From Gammaproteobacteria bacterium (GTDB lineage: Bacteria; Pseudomonadota; Gammaproteobacteria; JABABF01): DNA of 35,130 nt. The position numbers were made by a program, and so were the translations under genes. The notes beneath the pieces are model-generated. The model had not been told where the DNA came from. It worked only from the letters and a program-made list of their open reading frames with translations, and did not search any database. Positions within the stretch are counted from its first letter, which is position 1, and each line of letters begins with the position of its first letter. Positions 6,356-15,946 of this stretch are shown here, one piece after another. The stretch is from the NCBI GenBank assembly GCA_014238345.1, contig JABABF010000088.1:1-35130 (forward strand). Direction: 5' to 3'.

Positions 6356-9259
6356 TCAGGGAGGCGCTGTATCAGCGGGCGTCACATGCTGAAATAATGA
6401 GGTATAGCCCAGAGCAGTTTGCAAGGCAAAGTCTACTGGAAAAGTCCGGTCACTGCTACTCATTAACAAGCGTCTCCCCAGCAGCATCACCTCAGCTAAC
6501 TCAAATTGGAGGAAATGAGCCAACAAGGCGGTGCGCACATGGCGCCTATCATCTTCGGTGGCGAGCGTTTGATCGTCTGGCGGCAACAGGGAGGCGGCCA
6601 ACTCCGCCACCTGCGACCAATCGCGCCGACTCAACGCCAACAACAACTGATATTCCACCACCGCGCTATCGCTGAACTGGCGCCCTCGGCGCCAGCGCTG
6701 TAGCGCTTCGACCAAATGGACGGCCTGCCCATCGCTCAGCCATGGCAACAACGGCAACAAGTGTTCACGAGCCAGCCGCAACCAATCATCGCCACACAGC
6801 TGCACCGTTGCGGCGGCGGCACATGGGCGGCTGAGCGCCGCCACAGCGGGGATGGATAGATCGTCACCGCCATGCTCTAGAGCCTCGGCCAGCGCACGCG
6901 CACGTTCGGCAAAATATAGGTCCGGCGGGTCGCCGAGTACACTGAGCTCCTGCGCGGAAGAGCGCAATGCAAAGGGACTGAGCTCCGCACTGAGCGAGAT
7001 GCCATCACTGCCACGCAAAGCCAGTAATTTCTGTTGCTGACCGCCGGTGAAGTGCGCCCGAGCCAACTGCTGAGATACCAACAACATGCTATCTTGAGCC
7101 AAGTGTCCGGGTAGCGCCAGGTAATAACCATTGAGCCAAATACGCGAGCCGACAAAGCGCACACGCAGCTCGTCGGCATGCCCCAAGCCTTGACTAGCAA
7201 AAAAATCACGCGTCCACGGTTGCTCCCACAATGTCGGTGAAAGAGGTTCTAAGCTCTGCTGGTGCCGCGCTATGACCACCAAGCGACCACCACCTGCAAC
7301 TAGGGCTAAATCACTAAAAGAATGGCTCAACGCCTTGTAGACAGCGATGAACGCCTGCTCACCCAGTGGTGGCAAACCCTGCACAAAGATGCCGCCACTG
7401 TTGAGCCGACTATTCACTAACTGGTAAAACTCCCGACTGTACAGTCGCCCATCACCCAGAGGCGACGACACTATAAGGCCGTAGTGGCGCGAAGTGCTCA
7501 GCAAAAAGCGGCGCGGCGACACACTATGTCTATGCACCCGTGGATCGAGTAGCACACGAGATGACTGTGGGGCAAGTGCATGCAATCCCTCCAACACAAC
7601 GGCATCGGGCTCCAACAGATCAAGTCGCAACAGTGCACGCGATGCCAATAAGGCTCCGGTATTGGCATCGGCACCGATTGCCAAGGCGTGGCGCAACCCC
7701 GTTGCAGTACTCAGCCCCAGAGCCGCAACCAGCGGCAACTCTGCTGTCAATGCACGTTGCCGTCCATTGACAAACAGCGCACGTAGAGGTGGATTGTGAT
7801 ACTGGTAGAGCTGTGCTGTACTGAGATAGCCGTGGCGCTGCCACAACAACTGAGCTCCCTCACCGAGGGTTTGCGCCCGATGCGCCGTCAGCCCTAGCAG
7901 TGGCGATGGCGCCGCCAACGCCGCACCGCCGACCAGTAGTGCGATGACTGCGGTGACTGCGCGCCGTGCCACGGGGGCTCCAATCCGTGCCACCAACAAT
8001 CCTGCAATACCGCTCCAAGACAACAGAATGACAGCGGGGACTGCCCCGGCAGCGAAGCCGATAGAGGGAATGAGATGACTCCATGCGAGGGCGACACCAA
8101 AAGCGATGCCAAGCCACAGCAAGCTGAGGCCATGCCCCCACCCGCCATCATGCTTGGCGCGCTGTACCGCATCTCCCAGTAAGGCTGGCAATACAGCACC
8201 CAATACCACCGTCGGCAACGCCAGCAACGCCAGACAGCAGGCCGCTAACAGGCAATAGAGGATGTAGGCTAAGGTACTGGCCTGTGGCAAGCTCGTGGCG
8301 AGCGTCTCAGCAAATAGCACAGCGGGAGCAAACAACCACAGACTGAGTGCTATGGCACATCCAGCCAATAACAACCAACTCGGTGCGGGTAGTGCTACTT
8401 TTCGGTGCCAGGCAAAGGCTGCCCCAAGCGCCAATGCCAGCGAGCAACACCCAGTGAGCCACGCGCTGGCTCCATACCAAGCATCCCACAGCAGAGCCAG
8501 CTCACGCCAAGTACAGAAAATCGCCCCCGCTGCCACTCCAACAACTGGCAGTAGCGTGGCTGGTAATGGCTCCGCAGACGAAGGCATGGATGACCACGAC
8601 AGGCGCTCCCCAATCGGCCAGAAACGACGAAACAGACCATAGCAGAGTACCGCCAACCCCCCTAGGGTCACCCCCACCACTGGCAGTAGTAATGAGCGCT
8701 CAAAATCGCCATCCCATGGCAGCGCAGTGATCGGAATAGCACTCATCGCACCGACCCCGCCCAACGCTAACAACCGCGCTGACAAGGCAGCTGGAGCTAG
8801 ACCCGAGTGGCGGCGTAGCCCCGCTGCGAACATCGCTATAAACAGGCCGCAGAGCATGGCGGGGGTCAAGCTCAGCACCAGCCCTCGCAACCACAATGCT
8901 TGGGGGGGCTCAGCCAGTTGTACGGCACTACGCAGAATAAATTGTATGCTCCAGTCGGCAAAAAGTATAAAAACCGCCAACAACGCTAGCACGACCACCG
9001 CCACGAGCAATGCCATGCCAATGCGGCGCGCAGCGCCGAAGCCCAACCAAGCGCCCACCGCCATGGCAATAAGCGCTGCCACTGGTAGCACAAGGCTAGT
9101 AGCATCGCTGCCCAGCAGTGTGCCCATAACTTCAGTCCAGCGCCGAATCAACACCACAACACTGGCCACAACCACTGTATAGAGAGTTAAAAAGCCCCGT
9201 AATGGGAATAGCGAGCGCACAGCAGCTCGGCGGGGGGGGGGCGTATGACGACGAGGCAT
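6356..9259 (-). CDS. Large polytopic membrane protein with a degenerate spermidine-synthase-like domain
   Basis: This is a 967-residue protein from ATG 9259, which has AGG 8 bases upstream; a GTG at 9262 is one codon earlier. Residues about 20-450 hold many hydrophobic segments, a dozen or more. They are followed by a soluble region (about 455-680) resembling the aminopropyltransferase/methyltransferase fold: LFVNGRQ, then HALAIGADANTG, LLDPRVHRH, RRFLL, and LYSREFYQLVNSRL before GGIFVQGLPP. This is the architecture of membrane-fused spermidine-synthase-like proteins. The cofactor glycine motif is degenerate (GADANTG), and the acidic residues expected before RRFL and after IV are Ser, so polyamine synthase activity is doubtful. 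The C-terminal 250 residues look helical and TPR-like. A C10 run covers codons 6-9. Function unknown. Confidence 0.7.
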   Translation of the reverse strand: MPRRHTPPPRRAAVRSLFPLRGFLTLYTVVVASVVVLIRRWTEVMGTLLGSDATSLVLPVAALIAMAVGAWLGFGAARRIGMALLVAVVVLALLAVFILFADWSIQFILRSAVQLAEPPQALWLRGLVLSLTPAMLCGLFIAMFAAGLRRHSGLAPAALSARLLALGGVGAMSAIPITALPWDGDFERSLLLPVVGVTLGGLAVLCYGLFRRFWPIGERLSWSSMPSSAEPLPATLLPVVGVAAGAIFCTWRELALLWDAWYGASAWLTGCCSLALALGAAFAWHRKVALPAPSWLLLAGCAIALSLWLFAPAVLFAETLATSLPQASTLAYILYCLLAACCLALLALPTVVLGAVLPALLGDAVQRAKHDGGWGHGLSLLWLGIAFGVALAWSHLIPSIGFAAGAVPAVILLSWSGIAGLLVARIGAPVARRAVTAVIALLVGGAALAAPSPLLGLTAHRAQTLGEGAQLLWQRHGYLSTAQLYQYHNPPLRALFVNGRQRALTAELPLVAALGLSTATGLRHALAIGADANTGALLASRALLRLDLLEPDAVVLEGLHALAPQSSRVLLDPRVHRHSVSPRRFLLSTSRHYGLIVSSPLGDGRLYSREFYQLVNSRLNSGGIFVQGLPPLGEQAFIAVYKALSHSFSDLALVAGGGRLVVIARHQQSLEPLSPTLWEQPWTRDFFASQGLGHADELRVRFVGSRIWLNGYYLALPGHLAQDSMLLVSQQLARAHFTGGQQQKLLALRGSDGISLSAELSPFALRSSAQELSVLGDPPDLYFAERARALAEALEHGGDDLSIPAVAALSRPCAAAATVQLCGDDWLRLAREHLLPLLPWLSDGQAVHLVEALQRWRRGRQFSDSAVVEYQLLLALSRRDWSQVAELAASLLPPDDQTLATEDDRRHVRTALLAHFLQFELAEVMLLGRRLLMSSSDRTFPVDFALQTALGYTSLFQHVTPADTAPP

Positions 9260-9262
9260 CAC

Positions 9263-9602
9263 ATCAACCTAGGGTGTCACGACTGATAAAGTAGCCCCAA
9301 CACCTAAGGCAATCTCGAATTCGCATAATGCACTGTAGTTGATTACCCTGCTGATTGATGGGCGAGATCACACTGAAAGCATGGCATCTATTCACTACCC
9401 CTCCTAATATCACCCATCAGCTGAGGCAGGCAACACACCACAGCCAGCCACTCTGCCCCACCACAACTGAACAACTACGTCATTATATGTTCACTGCCTC
9501 ACACATCGCCAGATTCTGCCAATACTGCGATAATGCAATTCGCCTCCACTGCACCATCCCGTGACCTTCTATATAATGAATTTTTGATAAGTAGCTTTTT
9601 CA
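9263..9602. other. Divergent intergenic region
   Basis: This 340-bp A+T-richer spacer separates the minus-strand membrane-protein gene from the plus-strand P450 gene. I see no convincing gene; a short plus-strand frame at 9355-9564 has no recognisable features. The clearest signal is a TATAAT at 9572-9577 just upstream of the P450 start. Promoters for both directions should lie here. Confidence 0.5.
9572..9577 (+). promoter_or_regulatory. Candidate -10 element upstream of the P450 gene
   Basis: A perfect TATAAT stands 25 bases before ATG 9603. No good -35 hexamer is visible at 16-18 bp, so an activator may be needed if it is used. The predicted start near 9584 leaves a leader of about 20 nt with no obvious ribosome site. 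Confidence 0.35.
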
Positions 9603-10868
9603 ATGGTAAATGCGATGAACAGTCCGGCTCCCACCCAAAGTCAATGCCCACACATCCAGTTGCTGGATGCCGATCTGTATCTCAACGGGCCACCGCGCGA
9701 GCTGTACCGGGAACTGCGACAAAGCCAACCCGTCTGCTGGCTGGACGACCCCTATACCGACACTGGCTACTGGGCGGTCACCTGCCGAGCCGAAGTTGAT
9801 TTTGTCTCCAAGAACCCCCGGCTGTTCTCCTCAGAGGAAAAATTGCCCTATTTACACGAAACTCTTCCGGAAGAGCTGGATATGCAACGCAAAAACCTGC
9901 TGTGTATGGATCCACCACATCATGTCAAATACCGCCGTATTGTGCGCAATGCCTTCACCCCGACGATGGTCGATAGCTACCGCGACAAATTCGAGCGGCG
10001 CGCACAAGAGATCGTCGCTGCGGCCGTAGCGGACGGACACTGCGAATTTGTCGCCGATATCGCCGCCGAGCTGCCGCTAATCGCCATCTGCGATATCCTC
10101 GGCGTGCCTGCGAAGGATCGCCGCCAGTTCTTCGAGTGGAGCAATACCATGATCGGCTTTGATGATCCCGAATACTCGCAGGACAAAAATGCCCAGACGA
10201 CGGCGGCGGCAAACCTGTATGCCTATGCCGACCAGCTGATGGAGAGGATGAATCAAGACGATGCTCCGGAGCACAACTTGGTCAGCACCCTGCTTTCAAG
10301 CAATGTTGAGGGCGAGAAACTCACCGTCGATGAGTTTCGCAATTTCATGCTATTGCTCATCGTGGCAGGCAATGAAACCACGCGCAACCAGACCTCCCAG
10401 CTGATGCGGCTGTTGATAGAGCACCCAGAGCAGTATCAATTGCTGATCGACGAACCTGAGCGCATCCCAGATGCTGTCGAAGAAGGTCTACGTTACGCCT
10501 CCCCGGTCATCGCCTTCCGCCGCACGGCCATGGACGACCTCAAACTGGGCGAGCACAATATCGCCAAAGGTGACAAAGTCGTCTTGTTTTACCAGTCGGC
10601 CAGCGCCGATGAGGCGGTATTTAGTGACCCGGATCGCTTTGACATCACGCGTCCACAGCGCGAACCCGTGGCGGGAGAATCGCGGCCTTTTGGCTATGGA
10701 GAACATTTTTGCCTCGGCACACACTTGGCTCGTCTTGAGCTGCGTGTTACCTTTGCGGCAATCGTCTCCCACATCCGCAAACCGCGCATCAACGGGTCCG
10801 TGGAGTTTTTGCGGTCCCACTTTATCAACGGCATCAAACGCATGCCAATCGCCTTTGAAACCGTTTGA
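9603..10868 (+). CDS. Cytochrome P450 (soluble, bacterial class)
   Basis: This is a heme-thiolate monooxygenase of 421 aa with no membrane anchor, as usual for bacterial P450s. It has the I-helix AGNETTR at 255-261, the K-helix ExxR (Glu294-Arg297 in EEGLRYASP), and the heme loop FGYGEHFCLG at 363-372 with axial Cys370. The MDPPHHVKYRRIV stretch (102-114) and general layout resemble the CYP124/CYP125/CYP142 group, which oxidises steroid side chains or branched lipids, but that assignment is only an impression from motifs. ATG 9603 and ATG 9615 are both possible starts; neither has a strong ribosome site. No ferredoxin or reductase gene is adjacent, so electrons must come from elsewhere. The SDR gene follows after 9 bp. 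Confidence 0.93.
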   Translation: MVNAMNSPAPTQSQCPHIQLLDADLYLNGPPRELYRELRQSQPVCWLDDPYTDTGYWAVTCRAEVDFVSKNPRLFSSEEKLPYLHETLPEELDMQRKNLLCMDPPHHVKYRRIVRNAFTPTMVDSYRDKFERRAQEIVAAAVADGHCEFVADIAAELPLIAICDILGVPAKDRRQFFEWSNTMIGFDDPEYSQDKNAQTTAAANLYAYADQLMERMNQDDAPEHNLVSTLLSSNVEGEKLTVDEFRNFMLLLIVAGNETTRNQTSQLMRLLIEHPEQYQLLIDEPERIPDAVEEGLRYASPVIAFRRTAMDDLKLGEHNIAKGDKVVLFYQSASADEAVFSDPDRFDITRPQREPVAGESRPFGYGEHFCLGTHLARLELRVTFAAIVSHIRKPRINGSVEFLRSHFINGIKRMPIAFETV

Positions 10869-10877
10869 TGGCCGTGT

Positions 10878-11702
10878 TTGATCGTTGTGCCCGAATCCAC
10901 TGACCACGGGCGTATTCCCACACCAGCAGAACTATTCGACTACAGTGGTCGCAGTGTATTAGTCACTGGCGGCAGTCGCGGCATTGGGCGCAACATGGCG
11001 CTGGGCTTCGCCGTTGCTGGTGCGCAGGTGGTGGTGTCCAGCCGCAAAGCTGATGCTTGTATGGCGGTGGTTAGGGAAATTGAAGCCGCAGGCGGCATCG
11101 GCTGGGCTATCCCCGCCGATGCTGCTATCCCCAAACAATTAGACCAGCTCGTCGAAGAGGCTTGGCAGCGCTGTGGACGCATTGATGTGCTAGTCAACAA
11201 TGCCGGTGTCGGCCTCGGTGCACCAATGGAGCAAACCGACTTGGGTCTATGGGAGAAAATTGTCAATGTCAACCTGCGTGGCCCGTGGTATCTGGCCGCG
11301 AAATTGGCTCCGAAAATGCGCGATGCTGGCGGAGGAGCCATCATCAATGTCATCTCGGTCGGCGGATTGCGACCTGGCCCAGGAGTTGGCATCTATTGCG
11401 CCGCCAAAGCCGGGCTCAATGCGTTGACCCAGAGCATGGCCGTTGAATGGGCTCCGTGGAAAGTGCGTGTCAATGCACTCGCCCCAGGCCCCTATGACAC
11501 CGATATGTTGCGCAAAGCCGAACAAGCCATGCCCGGCTTTATGGAGCTCAGCGCCCGCTCTACAGCGATGCAACGCGTCGCTGTGGGATCTGAGATTATC
11601 GGGACAGCTCTATTTCTGGGCAGTGACGCAGCGGCAGGCTACACCACTGGCTCAGTGGTGGTCAGCGACGGCGGTTTTATGGCACAAGCCCCGGGCGGCT
11701 AA
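10878..11702 (+). CDS. Short-chain dehydrogenase/reductase (classical SDR)
   Basis: This is an NAD(P)-dependent oxidoreductase of the classical SDR family, 274 aa. The nucleotide-binding TGGSRGIG is at 30-37, NNAG at 107-110, catalytic Ser160 in NVISVGG, and Tyr173/Lys177 in YCAAK. The C-terminal VVSDGGFMAQAPGG is typical. The start is uncertain: TTG 10878 is used here, while GTG 10887 is also in frame; both fall just after the P450 stop (10866-10868). The 9-bp spacing and shared strand indicate an operon with the P450. I infer that it oxidises the alcohol made by the P450 or acts on the same lipid-like substrate; the substrate is not identifiable from sequence. Confidence 0.9.
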   Translation: MIVVPESTDHGRIPTPAELFDYSGRSVLVTGGSRGIGRNMALGFAVAGAQVVVSSRKADACMAVVREIEAAGGIGWAIPADAAIPKQLDQLVEEAWQRCGRIDVLVNNAGVGLGAPMEQTDLGLWEKIVNVNLRGPWYLAAKLAPKMRDAGGGAIINVISVGGLRPGPGVGIYCAAKAGLNALTQSMAVEWAPWKVRVNALAPGPYDTDMLRKAEQAMPGFMELSARSTAMQRVAVGSEIIGTALFLGSDAAAGYTTGSVVVSDGGFMAQAPGG

Positions 11703-11979
11703 ACAGCAACCCGATTGATAATTGATATCGTGCGGCTACAGCGCAACCATGTGAACTGCACTGTAGGCATGCGCCCCGAGTTCTAGCTACCGACCGACCG
11801 ACCTCAAGGGAAGAAGGAAAGCCTAATTTTGGCAGCTCAGACAACAGATCAAGAGGGCATTAAAAGCAGACGATCCAATCTAAAATATTAAGCCTACAAC
11901 GGCTAGAAAATTGGCAGAGTGTATTATTTGTACTGCCCCTAAATAATTGGACTACATAATTGAACCATGAAACGATCGA

Positions 11980-14049
11980 TTAACGGCGGCGACGGGCGCT
12001 GACACCATCACGATGCCGCCGACCGCGCTCAGCACGGTCTTCATTAGCTGTATCAGCAACGATTTTTCTGCGTTCCTTCCCGGCCTCTTCGCTTTCCTTC
12101 GGCAGGGGAGAAATGCTCAAATCACTGCCAATATCTTGATCAAGAGAATCCCCGACAAGTAACGGCAAGGCAACGCTGAGCCGAATATGCCCGCGTAGTC
12201 TCTGGGGGTCTTGACCAAAAGACAATTCTAGGTGTTGCAATAGTATGGCTCGTCCATGCAAAATCTTGGCGAACCAACGCCACGAATCAATGTGCAACTC
12301 AGGTATGTCGCCCCGTATTTGGTAAACACGGTAGTGCTTTCGTTGCTCTTCGTACAGACGAATGTTGCGCGCAGTCATAGCGCGCAACAATGACACCCAT
12401 TCTCGCAATAACCATTCTTGGCGATCTGGTATGTCAGGAGTTTCTGCACCCCCAAACAAGCTCCCGCCATCGCCATCCTCATCTTCAGCCAAACCACCAT
12501 CCAACAATAATAAATCATCCTCTGCAACTACATCTAACGCTAATGTTTGATCATCACTGAGCGCGCTGAGCGACAATGGTTCGCTACTAGCCAACCACAA
12601 CTCATTGAGTCGAGGTACTTCACGAGCTGGCGTACGCTGTAAATCCAACTTCCCATCGGCGGCTCTACGAACAGAGTAGGATCGCACGCTGTAAGGAAAA
12701 TCTGGATCATTGGATACTACTTCATGCAGACGGGTAATGCGGGAAGCACTACCTGAAAGCCGTACAACCAGCAGGTTGTTATGATTCGACCAAATGGAGG
12801 AATGCATCAAGCGATGAAAGCCATAGGCCGCCCCATCGGTATCTGAATTGACATCGCCGCCCAAGTCCAAAAGACTGTGCAAGACCCAATTGAACAGCAA
12901 CCCAGCATCTCGCTGGCCCGCTAGGAATGCCCCTAATTGCCGATTCACTAAGTTATCAAAATCATCGGTTTCAGGGGCAACCTCTTCAACTGCAACATCA
13001 GTATCCTCTGCCACCTCTTCGTCTAACAAACTGCGATTCTGGTTTGCCTCGGCCAACTGATCAGCGATTTCCTGCGCCTTAAAGTATTGGTAAACTGTTG
13101 TCCATGCATAAAAAATACCAATTGACACCATGACCACACCAGCAATATTCAACACCAAAGATCGCAACCAACGACTCTCTCGGCTAAAGACCATGCGTAA
13201 GGCCCGCTTAGCTGGCAACAGTGGATAGAGGTGTTCTGGATTATCCCAGCACCACTCTAATATGTCCTGCTCAACTGACTCAACTCGTGCGGCTGTACTT
13301 CCACTAATGCCGAGATCAGATATAGAGAGGTTGCGCAGGAATAACTGTGGAATTTTTGGTAAAGGCGCAACAACTGGTGTCTCCTGTGTTTCAGCCTCAA
13401 GCGCATCAGATTCCTCGTCATTATCAGCTACTTGAGCTGCTTGCTTAGTCGCCTCTTGCTCTTGCAACTGGCTCAAATGACGGCGGATCGTAAACAACCA
13501 CTGTCGCACTTCCTGCCCAGTATTTTGTTGTGGTTGCGTCATATCCGCGCGCACTATGCCATCCATCACCACCACGATATAGCACTCAGAAAGCGAACGT
13601 TCACACCAGATATAGTGGTCGCCACCGCGCCCACCCCCCGTAATCATAGCCTGCACGCTCTCCCCAAGAAGATGAGCCTCGCGTGGGTAGAAAGCTGCTG
13701 ATACCTGCCCTGGGCGAACAACAAAATTCAGATAGGTTCCAGTATCTTCGCCATACAATTTCGACATCTCGCGTACTCGAGAACGCACCGTGGTCTTAGG
13801 ATCTGCTGTATAGGGGATGGTCTCCCGCACGGGGGCATTGGCAAAATCATTCAGGCTGGCTGGCGGCACGATCAGTTCGCCAGACAACATTTTATCCGGC
13901 AACAGCCCGGTCGTGATAGATCGCCGCACGCGGCGACGTTGCTCCCCTTGCTCTACTGCCGCATCCGTATCTGTGCCAGCAGCATCACCACCATCACCAC
14001 CAGCTAGCGGCGTCTCATCAGCAACACGAGGATCCATCTCATCAGCCAT
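11980..14049 (-). CDS. PilO2/BfpC-like pilus inner-membrane protein (putative)
   Basis: This is a 689-residue protein with a single clear membrane helix at about 315-337 (NIAGVVMVSIGIFYAW), a long cytoplasmic N-terminal half and an acidic, probably periplasmic C-terminal half ending in a run of Arg. A bitopic protein encoded after the secretin gene matches the place of PilO2/BfpC-type platform proteins in type IVb pilus clusters, which link the cytoplasmic ATPase to periplasmic partners. The protein is longer than the roughly 430 residues of plasmid R64 PilO and has low-complexity acidic inserts (about 210-225, 350-375, 515-540). GGGAGG precedes ATG 14049. It is the last gene of the pilus cluster and converges with the SDR gene. 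The name rests on topology and context. Confidence 0.55.
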   Translation of the reverse strand: MADEMDPRVADETPLAGGDGGDAAGTDTDAAVEQGEQRRRVRRSITTGLLPDKMLSGELIVPPASLNDFANAPVRETIPYTADPKTTVRSRVREMSKLYGEDTGTYLNFVVRPGQVSAAFYPREAHLLGESVQAMITGGGRGGDHYIWCERSLSECYIVVVMDGIVRADMTQPQQNTGQEVRQWLFTIRRHLSQLQEQEATKQAAQVADNDEESDALEAETQETPVVAPLPKIPQLFLRNLSISDLGISGSTAARVESVEQDILEWCWDNPEHLYPLLPAKRALRMVFSRESRWLRSLVLNIAGVVMVSIGIFYAWTTVYQYFKAQEIADQLAEANQNRSLLDEEVAEDTDVAVEEVAPETDDFDNLVNRQLGAFLAGQRDAGLLFNWVLHSLLDLGGDVNSDTDGAAYGFHRLMHSSIWSNHNNLLVVRLSGSASRITRLHEVVSNDPDFPYSVRSYSVRRAADGKLDLQRTPAREVPRLNELWLASSEPLSLSALSDDQTLALDVVAEDDLLLLDGGLAEDEDGDGGSLFGGAETPDIPDRQEWLLREWVSLLRAMTARNIRLYEEQRKHYRVYQIRGDIPELHIDSWRWFAKILHGRAILLQHLELSFGQDPQRLRGHIRLSVALPLLVGDSLDQDIGSDLSISPLPKESEEAGKERRKIVADTANEDRAERGRRHRDGVSARRRR

Positions 14050-14153
14050 CAGACCTTGCCTCCCCCTGTCCTGTTTTCACTATATGACTGCATAACGATA
14101 GTCCGCAAAAAGTGGGGAACCATTATTTATGCCCACCTATACCTGCGCCTGCG

Positions 14154-15866
14154 TCAATTATTAATCACAACCGGCGTGATCATTACGATGGTTTCCACCT
14201 CGGCCCAATTTTGGTTCTTGTTAATATCAAAGTCAGTATTTGCGGTCTTACCATAATTTCCTCGACGACGACGCAAACCGCTCAGCACCAAAGATTCCCC
14301 CGACTGCAACATGGCACGCTGGTTGAAAACATTTTCTGTCAGCGAAGGCAAGTTGACCTGGGAGCCGTTGCCAACATCAATAGCGGCACCAATCGTAGCT
14401 TCGCGCAATGTACCAGTCACCTGCAACACCACACGCCTACTGTCGAGTATATTCACTAGTGCATAGAAACTGACACCAGACTCAATTGTGCCTGGCTCAA
14501 ACACAACATTAGAGCCGAAACTATCAACATTGCGCGAGATCTCGGAAATATAAGAAAGCGTTTCGCTACGCTTCACCTCCACAGCCTGATGGTTGTACAC
14601 CAGGGCTCTAGGTGCCGTCTCTACACTGACCTCTCCTTGGGAACGCAAAGCGGTCAACACCGAACTGATGTAGTGCGAGCCATCTGCAGACCCTGAAATA
14701 TGCTCAGGCGTATTGCTACTAGCAATGGTTAATGCATCCCCAGCAAACGCCACACTGACATCCGAGCCCAGCAAGCGAGATTGCACTACTGACCAGTCCA
14801 CGCCGAAAGAATGTGCGTCGTTTAATGTCACCTCAATAACGCGAAACTCAATTATCATTTTGCGCTGCATGTCGGTATTCAGATCATTTATAAAACGTTC
14901 TACCGCCAATACTTTGGCAGCCGGAGCTGTAACAGAAATTGTCGCACGACTAATATACTGCTCTTGTGAACCTTCGCCGTCGAGGATGGCATCAACAGCA
15001 CTTTGAAGATCATCCCAGAATTCGCCGCCATTCTCTTCAAAGCCAACAAACTGGTTACTCGAACCAAAAGAGGCGCTGATACTGCCTCCACCGCCCGATT
15101 GCACCCCCGCATTACCACCGCCGCCGCCACTTGAACCAATATCGTAATCTTGGTCACCCTGCGGGTGCATCATGCGGAAAGAGCGAGTCAAATAAGCATG
15201 CCAATGGAGTGCTTCACCCTCGGCTTCTACTGTATAAGCATAGTCTGTCAGCTGTGTGACTCGATCCAGCATCTCTTGCACTGTACCTTCGAAATCCAGA
15301 GTAACGGGGCGCCCTGCGTCCAACCAGCTATCTCCGGACATCAACTGCTCCAGTTCACCAGCCAGCCTTTTGTTGCCAGCTTCTTTCTTGATCGCTACTC
15401 GCAATCCCTTCGCCTGCACTTGCTCGTCTGCTATACCATAGAGAATCAAGGGTGCGTCTTCGATTTGCAACATCACCTGATTCATGAGCCACTCCAACGG
15501 CAGATCCCGTGCATTAACCACTACGCGCTCTTGCAACCACGCCATTTGTGCATCGCGCGACACCCACTCAAAGGCGGTATAGGGCGAGTCATGGAAGCGC
15601 ACTAAAGGGCGCTCAGGGAACTGCGACTCACGCAATTGCTCCATATCATCTTTCAGGTAAAAGCGATGTTCATTAATCTGATTAGCGATATCACCACCAG
15701 ATAGTGATCTAATGATCCCACACCCAGATAACGGCATCAGCACTAATGCCAGTAGCCCCAGCACACTTAAACTTTGCCCACCGCTACTGATGATGCTTCG
15801 CACGACCCGTCCTCGCCCTACTAGCCATAGCCCAGCACTTGCCGCACTTGTCCTGTTTCTAATCAT
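14154..15866 (-). CDS. Type IVb pilus secretin lipoprotein (PilN/BfpB/TcpC-like)
   Basis: This is a 570-residue outer-membrane secretin, the ring through which a pilus or pseudopilus passes. The N-terminal signal ends in a lipobox LSGC with lipidated Cys49. Residues about 100-330 form the periplasmic N-domains, with a Gly/Ser-rich linker (GSSGGGGG, GGGGS) near 245-265. From about 335 the conserved secretin core appears: RKMIIEFRVIEVTLND, FGVDWS, the gate-like RALVYNHQAVEVK, and the C-terminal LQSGESLVLSGLRRRR...ETIVMITPVVI. Lipoprotein secretins of this size are typical of R64 PilN, BfpB and TcpC. AGGA lies just before ATG 15866. It sits between lipoprotein genes and the PilO2-like gene. Confidence 0.88.
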   Translation of the reverse strand: MIRNRTSAASAGLWLVGRGRVVRSIISSGGQSLSVLGLLALVLMPLSGCGIIRSLSGGDIANQINEHRFYLKDDMEQLRESQFPERPLVRFHDSPYTAFEWVSRDAQMAWLQERVVVNARDLPLEWLMNQVMLQIEDAPLILYGIADEQVQAKGLRVAIKKEAGNKRLAGELEQLMSGDSWLDAGRPVTLDFEGTVQEMLDRVTQLTDYAYTVEAEGEALHWHAYLTRSFRMMHPQGDQDYDIGSSGGGGGNAGVQSGGGGSISASFGSSNQFVGFEENGGEFWDDLQSAVDAILDGEGSQEQYISRATISVTAPAAKVLAVERFINDLNTDMQRKMIIEFRVIEVTLNDAHSFGVDWSVVQSRLLGSDVSVAFAGDALTIASSNTPEHISGSADGSHYISSVLTALRSQGEVSVETAPRALVYNHQAVEVKRSETLSYISEISRNVDSFGSNVVFEPGTIESGVSFYALVNILDSRRVVLQVTGTLREATIGAAIDVGNGSQVNLPSLTENVFNQRAMLQSGESLVLSGLRRRRGNYGKTANTDFDINKNQNWAEVETIVMITPVVINN

Positions 15867-15946
15867 TGCATTCCTCGTTTGGGTCTGTAGAGTTTGCCTG
15901 CTAAAGCCACTCTATACCTGAGTTTTTTGTATCTGTGATCAGCGGT

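Noticed and set aside
9355..9564. A 69-codon plus-strand frame in the divergent spacer
   Set aside because: No ribosome site and no recognisable sequence; likely chance.
11789..11803. ACCGACCGACCGACC tetranucleotide repeat in the gap after the SDR gene
   Set aside because: Too short and outside any gene; no sign of a function.
11703..11979. Search for a bidirectional terminator between the converging SDR and PilO2-like genes
   Set aside because: Only a weak CTACAG/CTGTAG pairing with a long loop and no T-tract is visible, so no terminator is called.
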